Below, one piece after another: positions 56,734 to 64,000 of a DNA stretch of 64,000 nucleotides. Positions within the stretch are counted from its first letter, which is position 1, and each line of letters opens with the position of its first letter. The notes beneath the pieces are model-generated. The model was not told the DNA's origin. It searched no databases and saw only the letters and a list, made by a program, of their open reading frames with translations. The stretch lies in NCBI RefSeq assembly GCF_000306115.2, contig NZ_AKWX02000016.1, positions 1 to 64,000 of the forward strand, read 5' to 3'. This DNA is from Leptospira wolffii serovar Khorat str. Khorat-H2. Its GTDB lineage: Bacteria; Spirochaetota; Leptospiria; Leptospirales; Leptospiraceae. A program made the position numbers and the translations under genes.

Positions 56734-57840
56734 ATGCTTTCCTTCCTTGCTTTCGGAGCGGGTCTTTCGTTTTTAATGGCTCTTGCCAATTGGTTCTCAA
56801 GATTTCGAGTAAGTCCCCATAAAAATAGATCCTTCAATTCTTTCGGAAAGATAGGAAATCTCCGTTTCGATCCGGTTCCATGGTTATTCTTTTCCGTTTC
56901 GATCGTGCTTTGTCATCTGTATCTTGAATTATCCGATTCCATTCGGGTACTTCCCTGGATTTACGGGATGCACATTCCGTTCTTGTTTTGGATCGGGCCT
57001 TTGAATCATATGTATTTGCGGGTTCTAAGCGGGCAGGGATCCGGAAGGTTTGGGACTCTACACTTTCTTCCTCCCGTTTTAGCGATCTCGGTTCTAAGTC
57101 CTTTCTTCTTTTCATCTTCCGAGATAAAACTAAAGCTCATAGAAAGTCCGAGCGATTCGCAGTTTCATTTTATTCTACTCTGCTTACTGATCCTGGGCAC
57201 TCTTTCAAATTTCATTTATCCTACTTTGCTTCTGCGAAAGATCTGGGGATGGAGTTCTAAGAGTGAAGAGAAGAATCGATCCGCCTTCTATCCTTTTCTT
57301 TTTCTGTATTCTTTTACGATCTTAGTGCTTCTATTGTTCGTGATCGCTCAGATATTCTTTATGCCTTTTTTTCCGATTGCGGGAGGGGCGTTGAGTTTGC
57401 TCGTATGTGCGATTTTTCTAGTAGGGGCCGCAAATCCGGATCTGCTCTCCCGGTTTCGAACGGAATCCAGGGAAGCCAGTTATTCGGAGACTAGAATCAA
57501 AGGATTGGATTTGGATTCTATCTTGTCCAGGATGGAGATCCTAATGGGAGAGAGAAGAATGTTCCTGAACGAAGATCTGACTCTAGGAGGTCTTGCGGCC
57601 GAACTTGGGATCGGATCCCACCAACTTTCGGAGATTCTGAATACCAAGATCGGCAAGAGTTTTCGGGAATATCTAACCGAATTCCGTTTAGAAGAAGCGG
57701 CATCACTTCTTCTCTCCGAGCCCCAGAGATCCGTACTATCCGTTCTTTATTCTTCCGGATTCAATTCCAAATCCGCATTTCACAAACTCTTTCAGGAGAG
57801 ATACGGACTCACTCCTACCGAATACAGATCTCGTTCTTAA
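56734..57840 (+). CDS. Membrane AraC-family transcriptional regulator
   Basis: A 368-residue protein: about seven hydrophobic helices in residues 1-235, then a C-terminal AraC double HTH (about 265-365) with LTLGGLAAELGIGSHQLSEI, IGKSFREYLTEFRLEEAASL, SVLYSSGFNSKSAFHKLFQE and GLTPTEYR. A membrane-bound AraC regulator senses an extracellular or lipid signal. It is divergent from the exported DJ-1-like protein, which could be its sensor partner. Start ATG 56734 has a weak ribosome binding site. Confidence 0.85.
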   Translation: MLSFLAFGAGLSFLMALANWFSRFRVSPHKNRSFNSFGKIGNLRFDPVPWLFFSVSIVLCHLYLELSDSIRVLPWIYGMHIPFLFWIGPLNHMYLRVLSGQGSGRFGTLHFLPPVLAISVLSPFFFSSSEIKLKLIESPSDSQFHFILLCLLILGTLSNFIYPTLLLRKIWGWSSKSEEKNRSAFYPFLFLYSFTILVLLLFVIAQIFFMPFFPIAGGALSLLVCAIFLVGAANPDLLSRFRTESREASYSETRIKGLDLDSILSRMEILMGERRMFLNEDLTLGGLAAELGIGSHQLSEILNTKIGKSFREYLTEFRLEEAASLLLSEPQRSVLSVLYSSGFNSKSAFHKLFQERYGLTPTEYRSRS

Positions 57841-57856
57841 TTTATTCTAGAAGAAT

Positions 57857-58288
57857 CTACCATTCTCCCGTGTTCGCCATGCTCTTCCACGGCTCAGCGA
57901 TTTCCAACGGCTTCCCTTTTTGCAGCAATTCCACGGATATTAAATCAGGAGAACGAACAAAAGCCATACGTCCGTCTCTGGGAGGACGATTGATGACGAC
58001 TCCCTTGGATTGCAGATTCGCGCAGGTCTCGTAGATATTCTCCACTTCGAACGCGAGATGTCCGAAATTTCTTCCGAAGGTATAGGCTCCATCCTGGTCC
58101 CAGTTATAAGTAAGTTCGATTTCGGGAGAATCCGAATGAGCTTGTCCCGATTCGGATAAGAAGACGAGAGTGTATCTTCCTTCCGGATGATCGTGTCTTC
58201 TCGATTCCTTGAGTCCTAACTTATTACAGAAAAAATCCAATGCCTGATCCAGATCTTTTACTCGAATCATTGCGTGAAGGTATCTCAT
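57857..58288 (-). CDS. Glyoxalase-like VOC-fold protein
   Basis: A 143-residue vicinal-oxygen-chelate protein: [73 protein letters not shown]. This is close to the lactoylglutathione lyase (GloA) plan, with His (HAMIRV), Glu (IELTYN), His (HLAFEV) and Glu (VELLQK) as metal ligands. It could detoxify methylglycoxal-type adducts, but the thiol cofactor in this organism is not evident. Start ATG 58288. Confidence 0.85.
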   Translation of the reverse strand: MRYLHAMIRVKDLDQALDFFCNKLGLKESRRHDHPEGRYTLVFLSESGQAHSDSPEIELTYNWDQDGAYTFGRNFGHLAFEVENIYETCANLQSKGVVINRPPRDGRMAFVRSPDLISVELLQKGKPLEIAEPWKSMANTGEW

Positions 58289-58684
58289 TCGTTAATCCTT
58301 TGTGGGTAAATTTCCCTTTGCAGGGCTAAAAGAACGGCTCTTCTTAACAGGAAGCTCGGGAACTGGCCCCTGACAAGCCAATTCAATCACCCCTTTGTCC
58401 AATTTCCGCTATCCTGAAGAATCCGGGAAAACCCCTAAAAAGACCGATTTTTGGCCTCTTTTTGCATATACAGAAGGCAAAGTGCTTAATATTTGTGCTT
58501 AAAAAATAAGCATATTCAATATTTCTTTTACGGTTTTTCATTGAAAAAATGAACGTTTCAGTCGATGATTGTCTTAATCGAGTACATATCTTTTGGAACT
58601 CGTCTTGATGCGCTGCTTTTATGCTCAATGTGAACCCTATAAGAGCTAGTCGCGGAATAGTGCGAAAGATTATGCAATTCTAAT

Positions 58685-58698
58685 TAACATAAATGTTA
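58685..58698. promoter_or_regulatory. Palindrome TAACAT-AA-ATGTTA
   Basis: Perfect 14-base palindrome 156 bp upstream of the 58854 gene. AT-rich palindromes of this size bind Fur/PerR, AraC or MarR-type regulators. Which one, if any, is unknown. Confidence 0.3.
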
Positions 58699-58743
58699 TG
58701 CGAAGTGGCTATGAGTTCGTTTAACAGAAAATTTTAAATTTTT

Positions 58744-58763
58744 TTCCTTTCGGAATTTTTTTT
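58744..58763 (+). promoter_or_regulatory. Possible leader attenuator stem with T8
   Basis: TTCC-TTTC-GGAA followed by eight Ts lies 90 bp upstream of the 58854 start codon. The 4-bp stem is weak, so this is a possible attenuator or just an AT-rich leader. Confidence 0.2.
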
Positions 58764-58853
58764 GTTCCCTTCTCGAACTCGTAGAGGTCATATGGATATA
58801 AGCGAAAACGAGAATTAAAAACATAAACAAAACAACCATGAGGTTTCAATTCT

Positions 58854-59189
58854 ATGAAAGTTAACAAACTCACTTCTCTTCTTCTTGTAGCAGGTTTTCT
58901 GGCAGGTTCTTCTCTCTTCGCAGTATCTCAAGATACCGAAGATCGTCTTCTCGAGCAAGCTCTGGTTTCCGCAGCGGTTACCAAAGAGCAAAAAGTTGCG
59001 GTAGGGACTTACCTGAGAGCATTGGCTCAACAAAAAACCGAAAGAGCCGAAGAGTTAAGAGCATTGGCTAAACGTTCTACCGGAGGAAAATTCCTGGCTA
59101 GCAACGCTCAGTCTCAAAAGTTCCTGAAACAAGCTCAAGCTCTCGAAGCAGAAGCTCAAAGAACTCAAGAGTTTTTGAATAACCTTTAA
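58854..59189 (+). CDS. Small exported coiled-coil protein
   Basis: A 111-residue protein with a signal peptide (KLTSLLLVAGFLAGSSLFA-VS). The mature part is almost entirely helical, alanine/glutamine/glutamate-rich (EDRLLEQALVSAAVTKEQKV, AQQKTERAEELRALAKRS, FLKQAQALEAEAQRTQEFL), with no cysteine. It probably forms a helical hairpin or oligomer in the periplasm. GAGG lies upstream of ATG 58854, and a textbook terminator follows, suggesting strong, isolated expression. I do not recognise the family. Confidence 0.75.
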   Translation: MKVNKLTSLLLVAGFLAGSSLFAVSQDTEDRLLEQALVSAAVTKEQKVAVGTYLRALAQQKTERAEELRALAKRSTGGKFLASNAQSQKFLKQAQALEAEAQRTQEFLNNL

Positions 59190-59226
59190 TAGTTAGTCTC
59201 AAATCCTAAAAAATCCATCAACCAAT

Positions 59227-59250
59227 GGGCGCTCTCGGGCGCCCTTTTTT
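59227..59250 (+). terminator. Rho-independent terminator
   Basis: GGGCGC and GCGCCC form a 6-bp GC stem with a 6-base loop, followed by six Ts, 38 bp after the small exported-protein gene. This is the clearest terminator of the window. Confidence 0.9.
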
Positions 59251-59302
59251 ATTGTACTCGAACGAGAGAATCATTCGGATCCTAGGTTAAATAGCGGGCG
59301 GA

Positions 59303-59545
59303 TTATTTCGTGATCGGTTTTTCTTTCGGAAAGCAGCTCATGGAGAAGCCTTCTATCATATAGCAGATCGCATCCTTGGCTTCACAGCGGAGTGCGTCAT
59401 TATAAGTGGTTCCCTGGATAACCAGGTCGATCTTATCGCAGACCATTTTTTCCTTTGGTGAGGATTGGCTTTGGCTCGTATCCTGGCCTAAGAGGGAAAA
59501 TCCGTATACCAAAGCTAAGATAGGCAGGAATCTAAGGCGTTTCAT
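59303..59545 (-). CDS. Small exported cysteine-containing protein
   Basis: An 80-residue protein with a signal peptide (RFLPILALVYGFSLLG-QD). The mature part of about 60 residues has four cysteines (VCDKID, LRCEAK, AICYMI, MSCFPK), probably two disulfides. No domain recognised. Start ATG 59545. The length and leader support a real gene. Confidence 0.6.
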   Translation of the reverse strand: MKRLRFLPILALVYGFSLLGQDTSQSQSSPKEKMVCDKIDLVIQGTTYNDALRCEAKDAICYMIEGFSMSCFPKEKPITK

Positions 59546-59674
59546 GAGAACGGCGCTCCTTGACCGGTATGATCTCAGATCGTTTCTAAATTTCCCTTCC
59601 GCGTCAATCGATTTGGTCGCTTTCTAAGGGCGAAAAACGATTGAGAAAGTCGGCTTCCTTCCTAATTTGCTCTC

Positions 59675-61228
59675 GTGAGTTTCGGAAATATTTCTCTCGT
59701 TAAGCGAACCCTTTTATTTTTCCTAATTTTACTTCCGCTTTCGGTTCCCATTTTGCTGAAACCGGGAGAACAATTGTATTCGGATCATCTGGGAAAATTC
59801 GCTTTAGGCCATTCCGTATTGGAGAACGGGTTCCGATCCGGAAACTTGGTCCTGCCTTCCAAGGAAATGGATCCGGAGGCGAAATATTGTCCTACCGAGT
59901 GCATTCGGATCGGAGAAGAATGGATCAGTCCCTTTCCTGTAGCCCTCGGATATGTGTATGCACTTGTGCTTCCTTGGGCAGGGATCGACGGGGTCTATTG
60001 GGTGGTCGCGATTTTAGTTTCACTCTCCCTTCTTCTCTTGGGAATCCTTTGGAAATGGGATCCGTATTATCTTGGGACTCTTGTCCTAGCTTCTCCTTTT
60101 ATGATCAATGGATACTTCTTTCCGGATGTGGGGATCGCCGCTTTCTTATATATCTTCGGTTCCTTTCTTTTGCTCTCGGATTCTTCGAAAAGTTCCTTGG
60201 GAGTCTCCCTATTTGCGGGTTTCGTATCGGCCTTGGCGGGTTGGTTCCGGATCGAAGCCCTGGTCTTTCCCGGTTTCTTTTGCTTCTTGCTAATGATCAA
60301 GAATCTCCGATCGCTTGAGGAGAGGAGAAGAATTCTCGGTTATGGATTCGGAATTTTAATCGGGGCGGGGATCTTATTAGGCATCCAGTATTTATTGTAC
60401 GGACATCCCATGGGTCCGAGGTTCGCTTTCAATCAACCGGGAGTCTTTCTGGCTCCCTGGAAGAAATGGGAGATCTATTTAGGCCTGTTGTTTGCAAATC
60501 CGAATCGGTTGGGTTTTTTCGGATACAGTCCCTTCTTCCTGGTCTTATTCTTATTCGGTTTGTATCGGATCTTTTTTCGCACCGATCTTTTGGGCAGAAA
60601 AGAAGAAGCGTCTCCGAGAGATTTGTTTTGCTTTTCGGGTATGTTGGCCTTTGCGGCCTTGGTGCTTACTGCTCCGAACGACGGGATCATAGATTTCGGA
60701 TCCAGATATTTGCATTTGAGTCTTCCCGCATTTGCAGGTGTGTTCCTACTTTTTCTGGACTCCATTCCTGAGAAAAGGAAGAAGTTCGTTCGATTAGGGT
60801 CGATCGCGATTCTTCTATTCTCCGTATATATTACGTTTTCTTATACCCGGATTTTATCAAAATACGGACGAAAAACCACCAAATTGAATCGGATTTATTT
60901 GGAGCAAAAGCCGGATCTAGTGGTGGTGCAGATACGCACCTATTCTCAGATCTTGGGCAAATACTTCTTCCAGACTCCCGCGGTTTGGTTGATGAGAGAG
61001 CCCGACGTAAAGGATTTCTTTTCCAGAAATTCTCCCGACAAATTCGATAAGATCCTATTCGTGGAGACTAAGGCCGCCATTCTGCAATCTATTTCGCATT
61101 CGGATCCGTTCTTTAAAAATGAGTATTATAAAAGTATTGTGAACGTATTGGGTCCGGAATTTGAAAGGACCTATGTCGACAACCGAGAGGATGTGCTTAT
61201 CTTCTCTTTGGAGAGACGGAAACGATAG
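59675..61228 (+). CDS. Multi-spanning membrane protein, GT-C glycosyltransferase-like
   Basis: A 517-residue protein with about eleven hydrophobic helices. An early periplasmic loop holds LYSDHLGKFALGHSVLENGF with an Asp after TM1, as in GT-C (GT39/GT83-like) lipid-linked sugar transferases. A luminal stretch with AKYCPTECIRIGEEWISPFP and a long C-terminal soluble part (about 400-517) follow. It probably glycosylates an envelope lipid or protein. The start is GTG 59675. Its last 174 bp are overlapped on the other strand by the Fic frame. Confidence 0.6.
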   Translation: MSFGNISLVKRTLLFFLILLPLSVPILLKPGEQLYSDHLGKFALGHSVLENGFRSGNLVLPSKEMDPEAKYCPTECIRIGEEWISPFPVALGYVYALVLPWAGIDGVYWVVAILVSLSLLLLGILWKWDPYYLGTLVLASPFMINGYFFPDVGIAAFLYIFGSFLLLSDSSKSSLGVSLFAGFVSALAGWFRIEALVFPGFFCFLLMIKNLRSLEERRRILGYGFGILIGAGILLGIQYLLYGHPMGPRFAFNQPGVFLAPWKKWEIYLGLLFANPNRLGFFGYSPFFLVLFLFGLYRIFFRTDLLGRKEEASPRDLFCFSGMLAFAALVLTAPNDGIIDFGSRYLHLSLPAFAGVFLLFLDSIPEKRKKFVRLGSIAILLFSVYITFSYTRILSKYGRKTTKLNRIYLEQKPDLVVVQIRTYSQILGKYFFQTPAVWLMREPDVKDFFSRNSPDKFDKILFVETKAAILQSISHSDPFFKNEYYKSIVNVLGPEFERTYVDNREDVLIFSLERRKR

Positions 61229-62095
61229 GAGCTTAAGTCGGGCAGGATTTTTAACGGGGAAAGAGACTTTCCCAGCGAGCATTTCTACCTCGACCCGTAT
61301 TGCGAACGGCCAAGGATCGTTCTTTGAAGAATGCCAATGTTGAGAACTTTCTTCCAGAGTATCATAATATCGTTGTTTATTAATCTCGATATGCTTCTCG
61401 ATGCTGATATATCGACCGATATGAAAACCTAAGTGATACAGTTGAAGTAGCAAGAGAATCCGAGAAACTCTACCATTTCCGTCCCGAAACGGATGGATAC
61501 AAAGAAAATCCAGGTTGAAGGCTGAAAGGAGGATCAGAGGATGGATTCGCCTTTCTTTGGTCATCTCTTCCCAAGAGGTGATTAAATTCTGTAAAAGAAT
61601 ATCTGTGTCTTTAGGCCCCGGAGGATGAAAGCGAACTCTTTCTTCTCCGGTTGGAAGTTTTTCGGTAATATCAACTTGCTTTTCTTTGAATTTTCCTGCG
61701 TCCCATACGTCGCCTTTACATAGTTTATGCAATTTGAGAATCGTTTCAATGGAAAGGGAAATTTTCGAGTTTTCCTCATGAACCCAACGGAGCGCTTGTT
61801 GGTATCCGCGAACTTCCTCTTCATCTCGATCTCTAAGTAAAGAATTTCCGAAGACCACCGTTTCTATTCTCGAACGAGCTATATTGACGCCTTCCATACG
61901 ATTTGAAGAAATAGAACTTTCTATAAGTGCATGCTCTTTTAGAGTCTTGAGTTTCTGCGGTGACTGCTTTTGGTAAAGTTCCTGTTTACCCTTGAATACA
62001 TCAAGGGGAGACAATTGCCAAACTATTCCTGTTGGAATACTTTCCAAGGATTGCAGCAATTGTAGGGTGCTTGGTTTACCTGATTTATTACCCAT
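61055..62095 (-). pseudogene. Fic-family AMPylator, 3'-truncated and reading into its neighbour
   Basis: Residues 1-264 are a class II Fic protein: N-terminal inhibitory motif SSNRMEG (Ser64...Glu68-Gly69), LHKLCKGDVWDAGKFKEKQV, and the catalytic loop HPFRDGNGR (His201-Arg209), all intact. At about residue 264 (near 61303), just after HSSKNDPWPF, family similarity stops. The remaining 82 residues are the antisense of the 3' end of the membrane-protein gene at 59675. The usual C-terminal helix and winged HTH are missing. The active site could still work, so the product may be functional or a relic. Start ATG 62095 sits in a palindrome. Confidence 0.75.
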
Positions 62096-62133
62096 ATATG
62101 GGATGAATACCTATATTCTCTAATTTATATGGG
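62091..62133. promoter_or_regulatory. Repeated TATATGGG sites at Fic start
   Basis: A perfect 12-base palindrome CCCATATATGGG (62091-62102) spans the Fic start codon, and a second half-copy TATATGGG lies at 62126-62133. This looks like autoregulatory binding by a Fic-associated HTH domain, which this truncated protein has lost. Confidence 0.3.
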
Positions 62134-62253
62134 AAGCCTTCAAATGTAGGAGAATTCGTCCTTTGCGGGAGGAGCGCCTGGCAGGAAAGAAAGTCGCGGG
62201 CGTAGTTTGGACCGACTATCGGATTGCCGATCGTTCCCGCGCTTCGAATTTTT

Positions 62254-62562
62254 TTATCCGGGAAGTTCCTCTTCTAATTCCAGTTCTAATTCGCAGAGCG
62301 TGGGCGAGAATCGGGAAGGTATCTCTTTTCTGAATTTTACGATTCCGGAAAAGGGAAAGAAATTCTTAAATCGAAATCCGTAAACGGCTCCCGTAATCGC
62401 ATCTCCGCTTGCTTTGGAGATTTTGGAATCCACAAAGAAACGTAGGAACTTCTTTCCCACGGATTGAGCGGTAGCAAAGAAAACGGATTCGGAGTCGAAG
62501 ACTTCCACGTAAAATTTCGGTCTAAGGACTCCCGGCTTTTGGACAAGTAGGCTCGTAGTCAT
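62254..62562 (-). CDS. Hypothetical protein
   Basis: I start this at ATG 62562 (102 residues), because the longer frame to 62802 would overlap the WYL gene. The protein reads RPKFYVEVFDSESVFFATAQ, KKFLRFFVDSKISKASGDAI, ending in a run of Glu/Leu (ELELELEEELPG). No signal, no domain. Upstream in-frame residues (KAVFTKASFYWIVTEKPDLK) also look coding, so a non-ATG start upstream is possible. Confidence in this gene is limited. Confidence 0.4.
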   Translation of the reverse strand: MTTSLLVQKPGVLRPKFYVEVFDSESVFFATAQSVGKKFLRFFVDSKISKASGDAITGAVYGFRFKNFFPFSGIVKFRKEIPSRFSPTLCELELELEEELPG

Positions 62563-62710
62563 GGGTGAATTGTATTCTTTCGACTTATCCGATCTGTGAC
62601 GACTGGATTTCAAGTCCGGTTTTTCGGTTACGATCCAGTAAAAAGAAGCCTTCGTAAAAACTGCCTTTTTGGGATTGAAGCTCTTCTTTTCTTTTTTCAG
62701 AATGTCCGGA

Positions 62711-63658
62711 ATGAACCCGAGTACTAAAAAGCTCCAGACCAAATTGGCCGTGATTCGACTCTTGCAGGAAAACAAGAGAATGAGTCTGGAGGATCTCTCC
62801 AAGTATTCCGGGATAGAGGATATAAAGGATCTTAAGAAAGAATTGGGAAAACTATATATGGTGGGAACTTATCCTTATACCCCCGACCAATTCATAGAGC
62901 TGGACTATGACGGAGACACCATCGGGATACGTCTTCCCGTGAATTTGGAGCAGGGCCTGGTCTTAAGCGTGAGAGAATGGGCCGTTCTTCGAAAGCTCTT
63001 TCTGGAGGAGGAATCTCGAGAGGTTCGTCCGGATCGTCAAAAGATTTTTAAATCTATATTACAAAAAATTCATACAATTCTTCCTTCCTCGGGAATCCAG
63101 AGTGAAAGCGATCTCAAACAAGGCATCCGAGATGCGATTCTTGCCGGAGAATCCTTGCTTCTGGATTACAGAGCTTCCGGCGAGGAAAATGTGGAGTCTC
63201 GTAAGGTGGACCCATGGGCTTCTTTGAGTTTTAGGGAGGAGTATTTGATCGGGTATTGTCATTCCAGAAAAGCTCCCCGCACTTTTCGATTGGACTCCAT
63301 CGTCAAAATGACTCGAACCGGAGAAAAATCCCTGCATGTTCCGGACGAGGAAAGAAAACAGGCCATTCTGCGCCTGAAAGAATTTTTGGATCGCTCAGAG
63401 ATAGAAGATTCGAATTTCGCGGAGATCTATCACACCGCGGAAGTGTATTTCAATCTGCATTCTCGAATCGGTCTGGAGAGAACTTCGGAGTCCATTCTTC
63501 TGGATGGAGTTCGTTATCATCTTTCCAGGGCAAAAATCAGAAACGAAGAATGGTTCCTCTCCGAGATCAAAGGATTCGGACCCAATGTCATCGTTCGCGC
63601 TCCCGAAGATCTTAAAAATAGAATGAAATCCTACTGGCTCGCTTCCCAATCCGCTTAA
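62711..63658 (+). CDS. WYL-domain transcriptional regulator
   Basis: About 315 residues from ATG 62711 (MNPSTKKLQTKLAVIRLLQE); ATG 62702 is an alternative. The N-terminal HTH (MSLEDLSKYSGIEDIKDLKK) resembles the PafC-like half of WYL pairs. The WYL domain at about 135-205 has LLDYRASGEENVESRKVDPW and EEYLIGYCHSRKAPRTFRLD. It likely pairs with the regulator at 53019; such WYL proteins work as heterodimers in actinobacteria. ispE starts about 50 bp downstream. Confidence 0.8.
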   Translation: MNPSTKKLQTKLAVIRLLQENKRMSLEDLSKYSGIEDIKDLKKELGKLYMVGTYPYTPDQFIELDYDGDTIGIRLPVNLEQGLVLSVREWAVLRKLFLEEESREVRPDRQKIFKSILQKIHTILPSSGIQSESDLKQGIRDAILAGESLLLDYRASGEENVESRKVDPWASLSFREEYLIGYCHSRKAPRTFRLDSIVKMTRTGEKSLHVPDEERKQAILRLKEFLDRSEIEDSNFAEIYHTAEVYFNLHSRIGLERTSESILLDGVRYHLSRAKIRNEEWFLSEIKGFGPNVIVRAPEDLKNRMKSYWLASQSA

Positions 63659-63708
63659 TCCGTTAATGGATTGACTGAGAAACTTTTACGGGCGAAGTAG
63701 AACGTATC

Positions 63709-64000
63709 TTGCTTTCTCCCGCAAAAATCAATCTGGGATTAGAAATCCCTTACAAAAGGCCGGACGGTTTTCACGAAATCCGTAGCGTTTTTCTAAGATT
63801 GAATTGGGGGGACGATATCCTTATTGAACCCATCGATCCGGGGAGTTTCCAACTCGTTTCCCAAAACGAAATCATCTCCGAAAAAAGGGAACTTTATGAA
63901 GAAGTCTCCGAGAGAGGAGATCTTTCTAAGAACATTCTCTTCAAAGCTTTTACCAAGATTCGGGCTCATTACAGAGAATTGCCGGGTGTTCGGATCCATT
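63709..64000 (+). CDS. ispE: 4-diphosphocytidyl-2-C-methyl-D-erythritol kinase (partial)
   Basis: The 5' 97 codons of ispE, cut by the window end. The frame from TTG 63709 reads LLSPAKINLGLEIPYKRPDG FHEIRSVFLRLNWGDDI (split), the GHMP-kinase opening with the conserved PAKINLxL and DGFHE motifs, and later DLSKNILFKAFTKIRAHY. IspE phosphorylates CDP-methylerythritol in the non-mevalonate isoprenoid pathway. No ATG precedes it in frame, so TTG is the likeliest start, although its Shine-Dalgarno is weak. Confidence 0.88.
   Translation, partial: MLSPAKINLGLEIPYKRPDGFHEIRSVFLRLNWGDDILIEPIDPGSFQLVSQNEIISEKRELYEEVSERGDLSKNILFKAFTKIRAHYRELPGVRIH

Larger units (their letters stand above)
58289..58853. 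other. 565-bp gap, long leader of small exported protein
   Basis: No convincing gene; an 81-residue frame on the minus strand (58383-58628) lacks a ribosome site and a protein-like composition. The right half is AT-rich, with a palindrome (58685-58698) and a short stem followed by eight Ts (58744-58763), suggesting a regulated promoter and leader for the 58854 gene. Confidence 0.45.

Noticed and set aside
58383..58628. 81-residue minus-strand ORF
   Set aside because: No start signal, no homologous look, and it lies in an AT-rich leader.
62140..62245. Inverted repeat GCGGG...CCCGC followed by a T-run as a plus-strand terminator
   Set aside because: There is no plus-strand gene ahead of it and the stem is interrupted; too weak to call.

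Overview
The window looks like a chromosomal segment of a spirochaete of the genus Leptospira, probably one of the moderate-GC species rather than the AT-rich L. interrogans group. This is inferred from the gene families and their style: many signal-peptide or lipobox proteins without known domains, an OmpA/beta-propeller protein, lptF/msbA/lpxK lipid A genes, WYL regulators next to ispE, and frequent TTG/GTG starts. No rRNA, tRNA, CRISPR array, phage or intact insertion sequence was recognised.

Layout. 0.3-3 kb: a MarR regulator divergent from a probable methanethiol S-methyltransferase, a truncated thioesterase-like ORF and an SH3 protein. 3.3-9.3 kb: a coiled-coil protein, an exported protein, an LptF/LptG permease, a HEAT-repeat protein, a MoeB/ThiF enzyme, a predicted outer-membrane barrel, and the decayed end of another barrel directly behind lpxK. 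9.3-18.5 kb: lpxK-msbA (lipid A kinase and flippase), an oligopeptide-binding lipoprotein, a class A PBP, then a methyltransferase convergent with an FAD oxidoreductase. 18.6-28.6 kb: OmpA-like protein, DoxX protein, a structured 660-bp gap, a two-gene cassette of signal-bearing methyltransferase plus FAD oxidase with an extra C-terminal domain, a glycosyltransferase, an SxxK hydrolase-like lipoprotein, a DUF5329-like protein and a class II glutamine amidotransferase. 28.6-39.3 kb: a glycosyltransferase overlapping polA, an exported-looking aldo/keto reductase, a bacterial MEST homologue, a hypothetical protein, a PilZ protein, an OlsB-like acyltransferase, a PiT-like permease and an exported DsbA-like protein. 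39.3-47.2 kb: a flavin monooxygenase, an exported protein, a two-component system, a ferritin-like protein, a small hypothetical, a palindromic repeat and a LEA14-like lipoprotein. 47.6-64 kb: an orphan RND pump, a DegT-fold protein without its PLP lysine, a WYL regulator, an M48 CAAX-type protease, a DJ-1/PfpI protein divergent from a membrane AraC regulator, a glyoxalase-like protein, small exported proteins, a multi-spanning glycosyltransferase-like protein, a 3'-truncated Fic gene, a second WYL regulator and the start of ispE, cut by the window end.

Most of the content is cell-envelope work (lipid A, peptidoglycan, outer membrane, exported redox enzymes). Signs of rearrangement cluster at gene borders: the truncated thioesterase ORF at 1.7 kb, the barrel remnant at 9.1 kb, and the Fic gene that reads into the antisense of its neighbour at 61.2 kb. 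The best candidates for something undescribed are the signal-bearing methyltransferase/FAD-oxidase cassette (21.6-24.8 kb) and the lysine-less DegT-like protein (51.3-52.4 kb).
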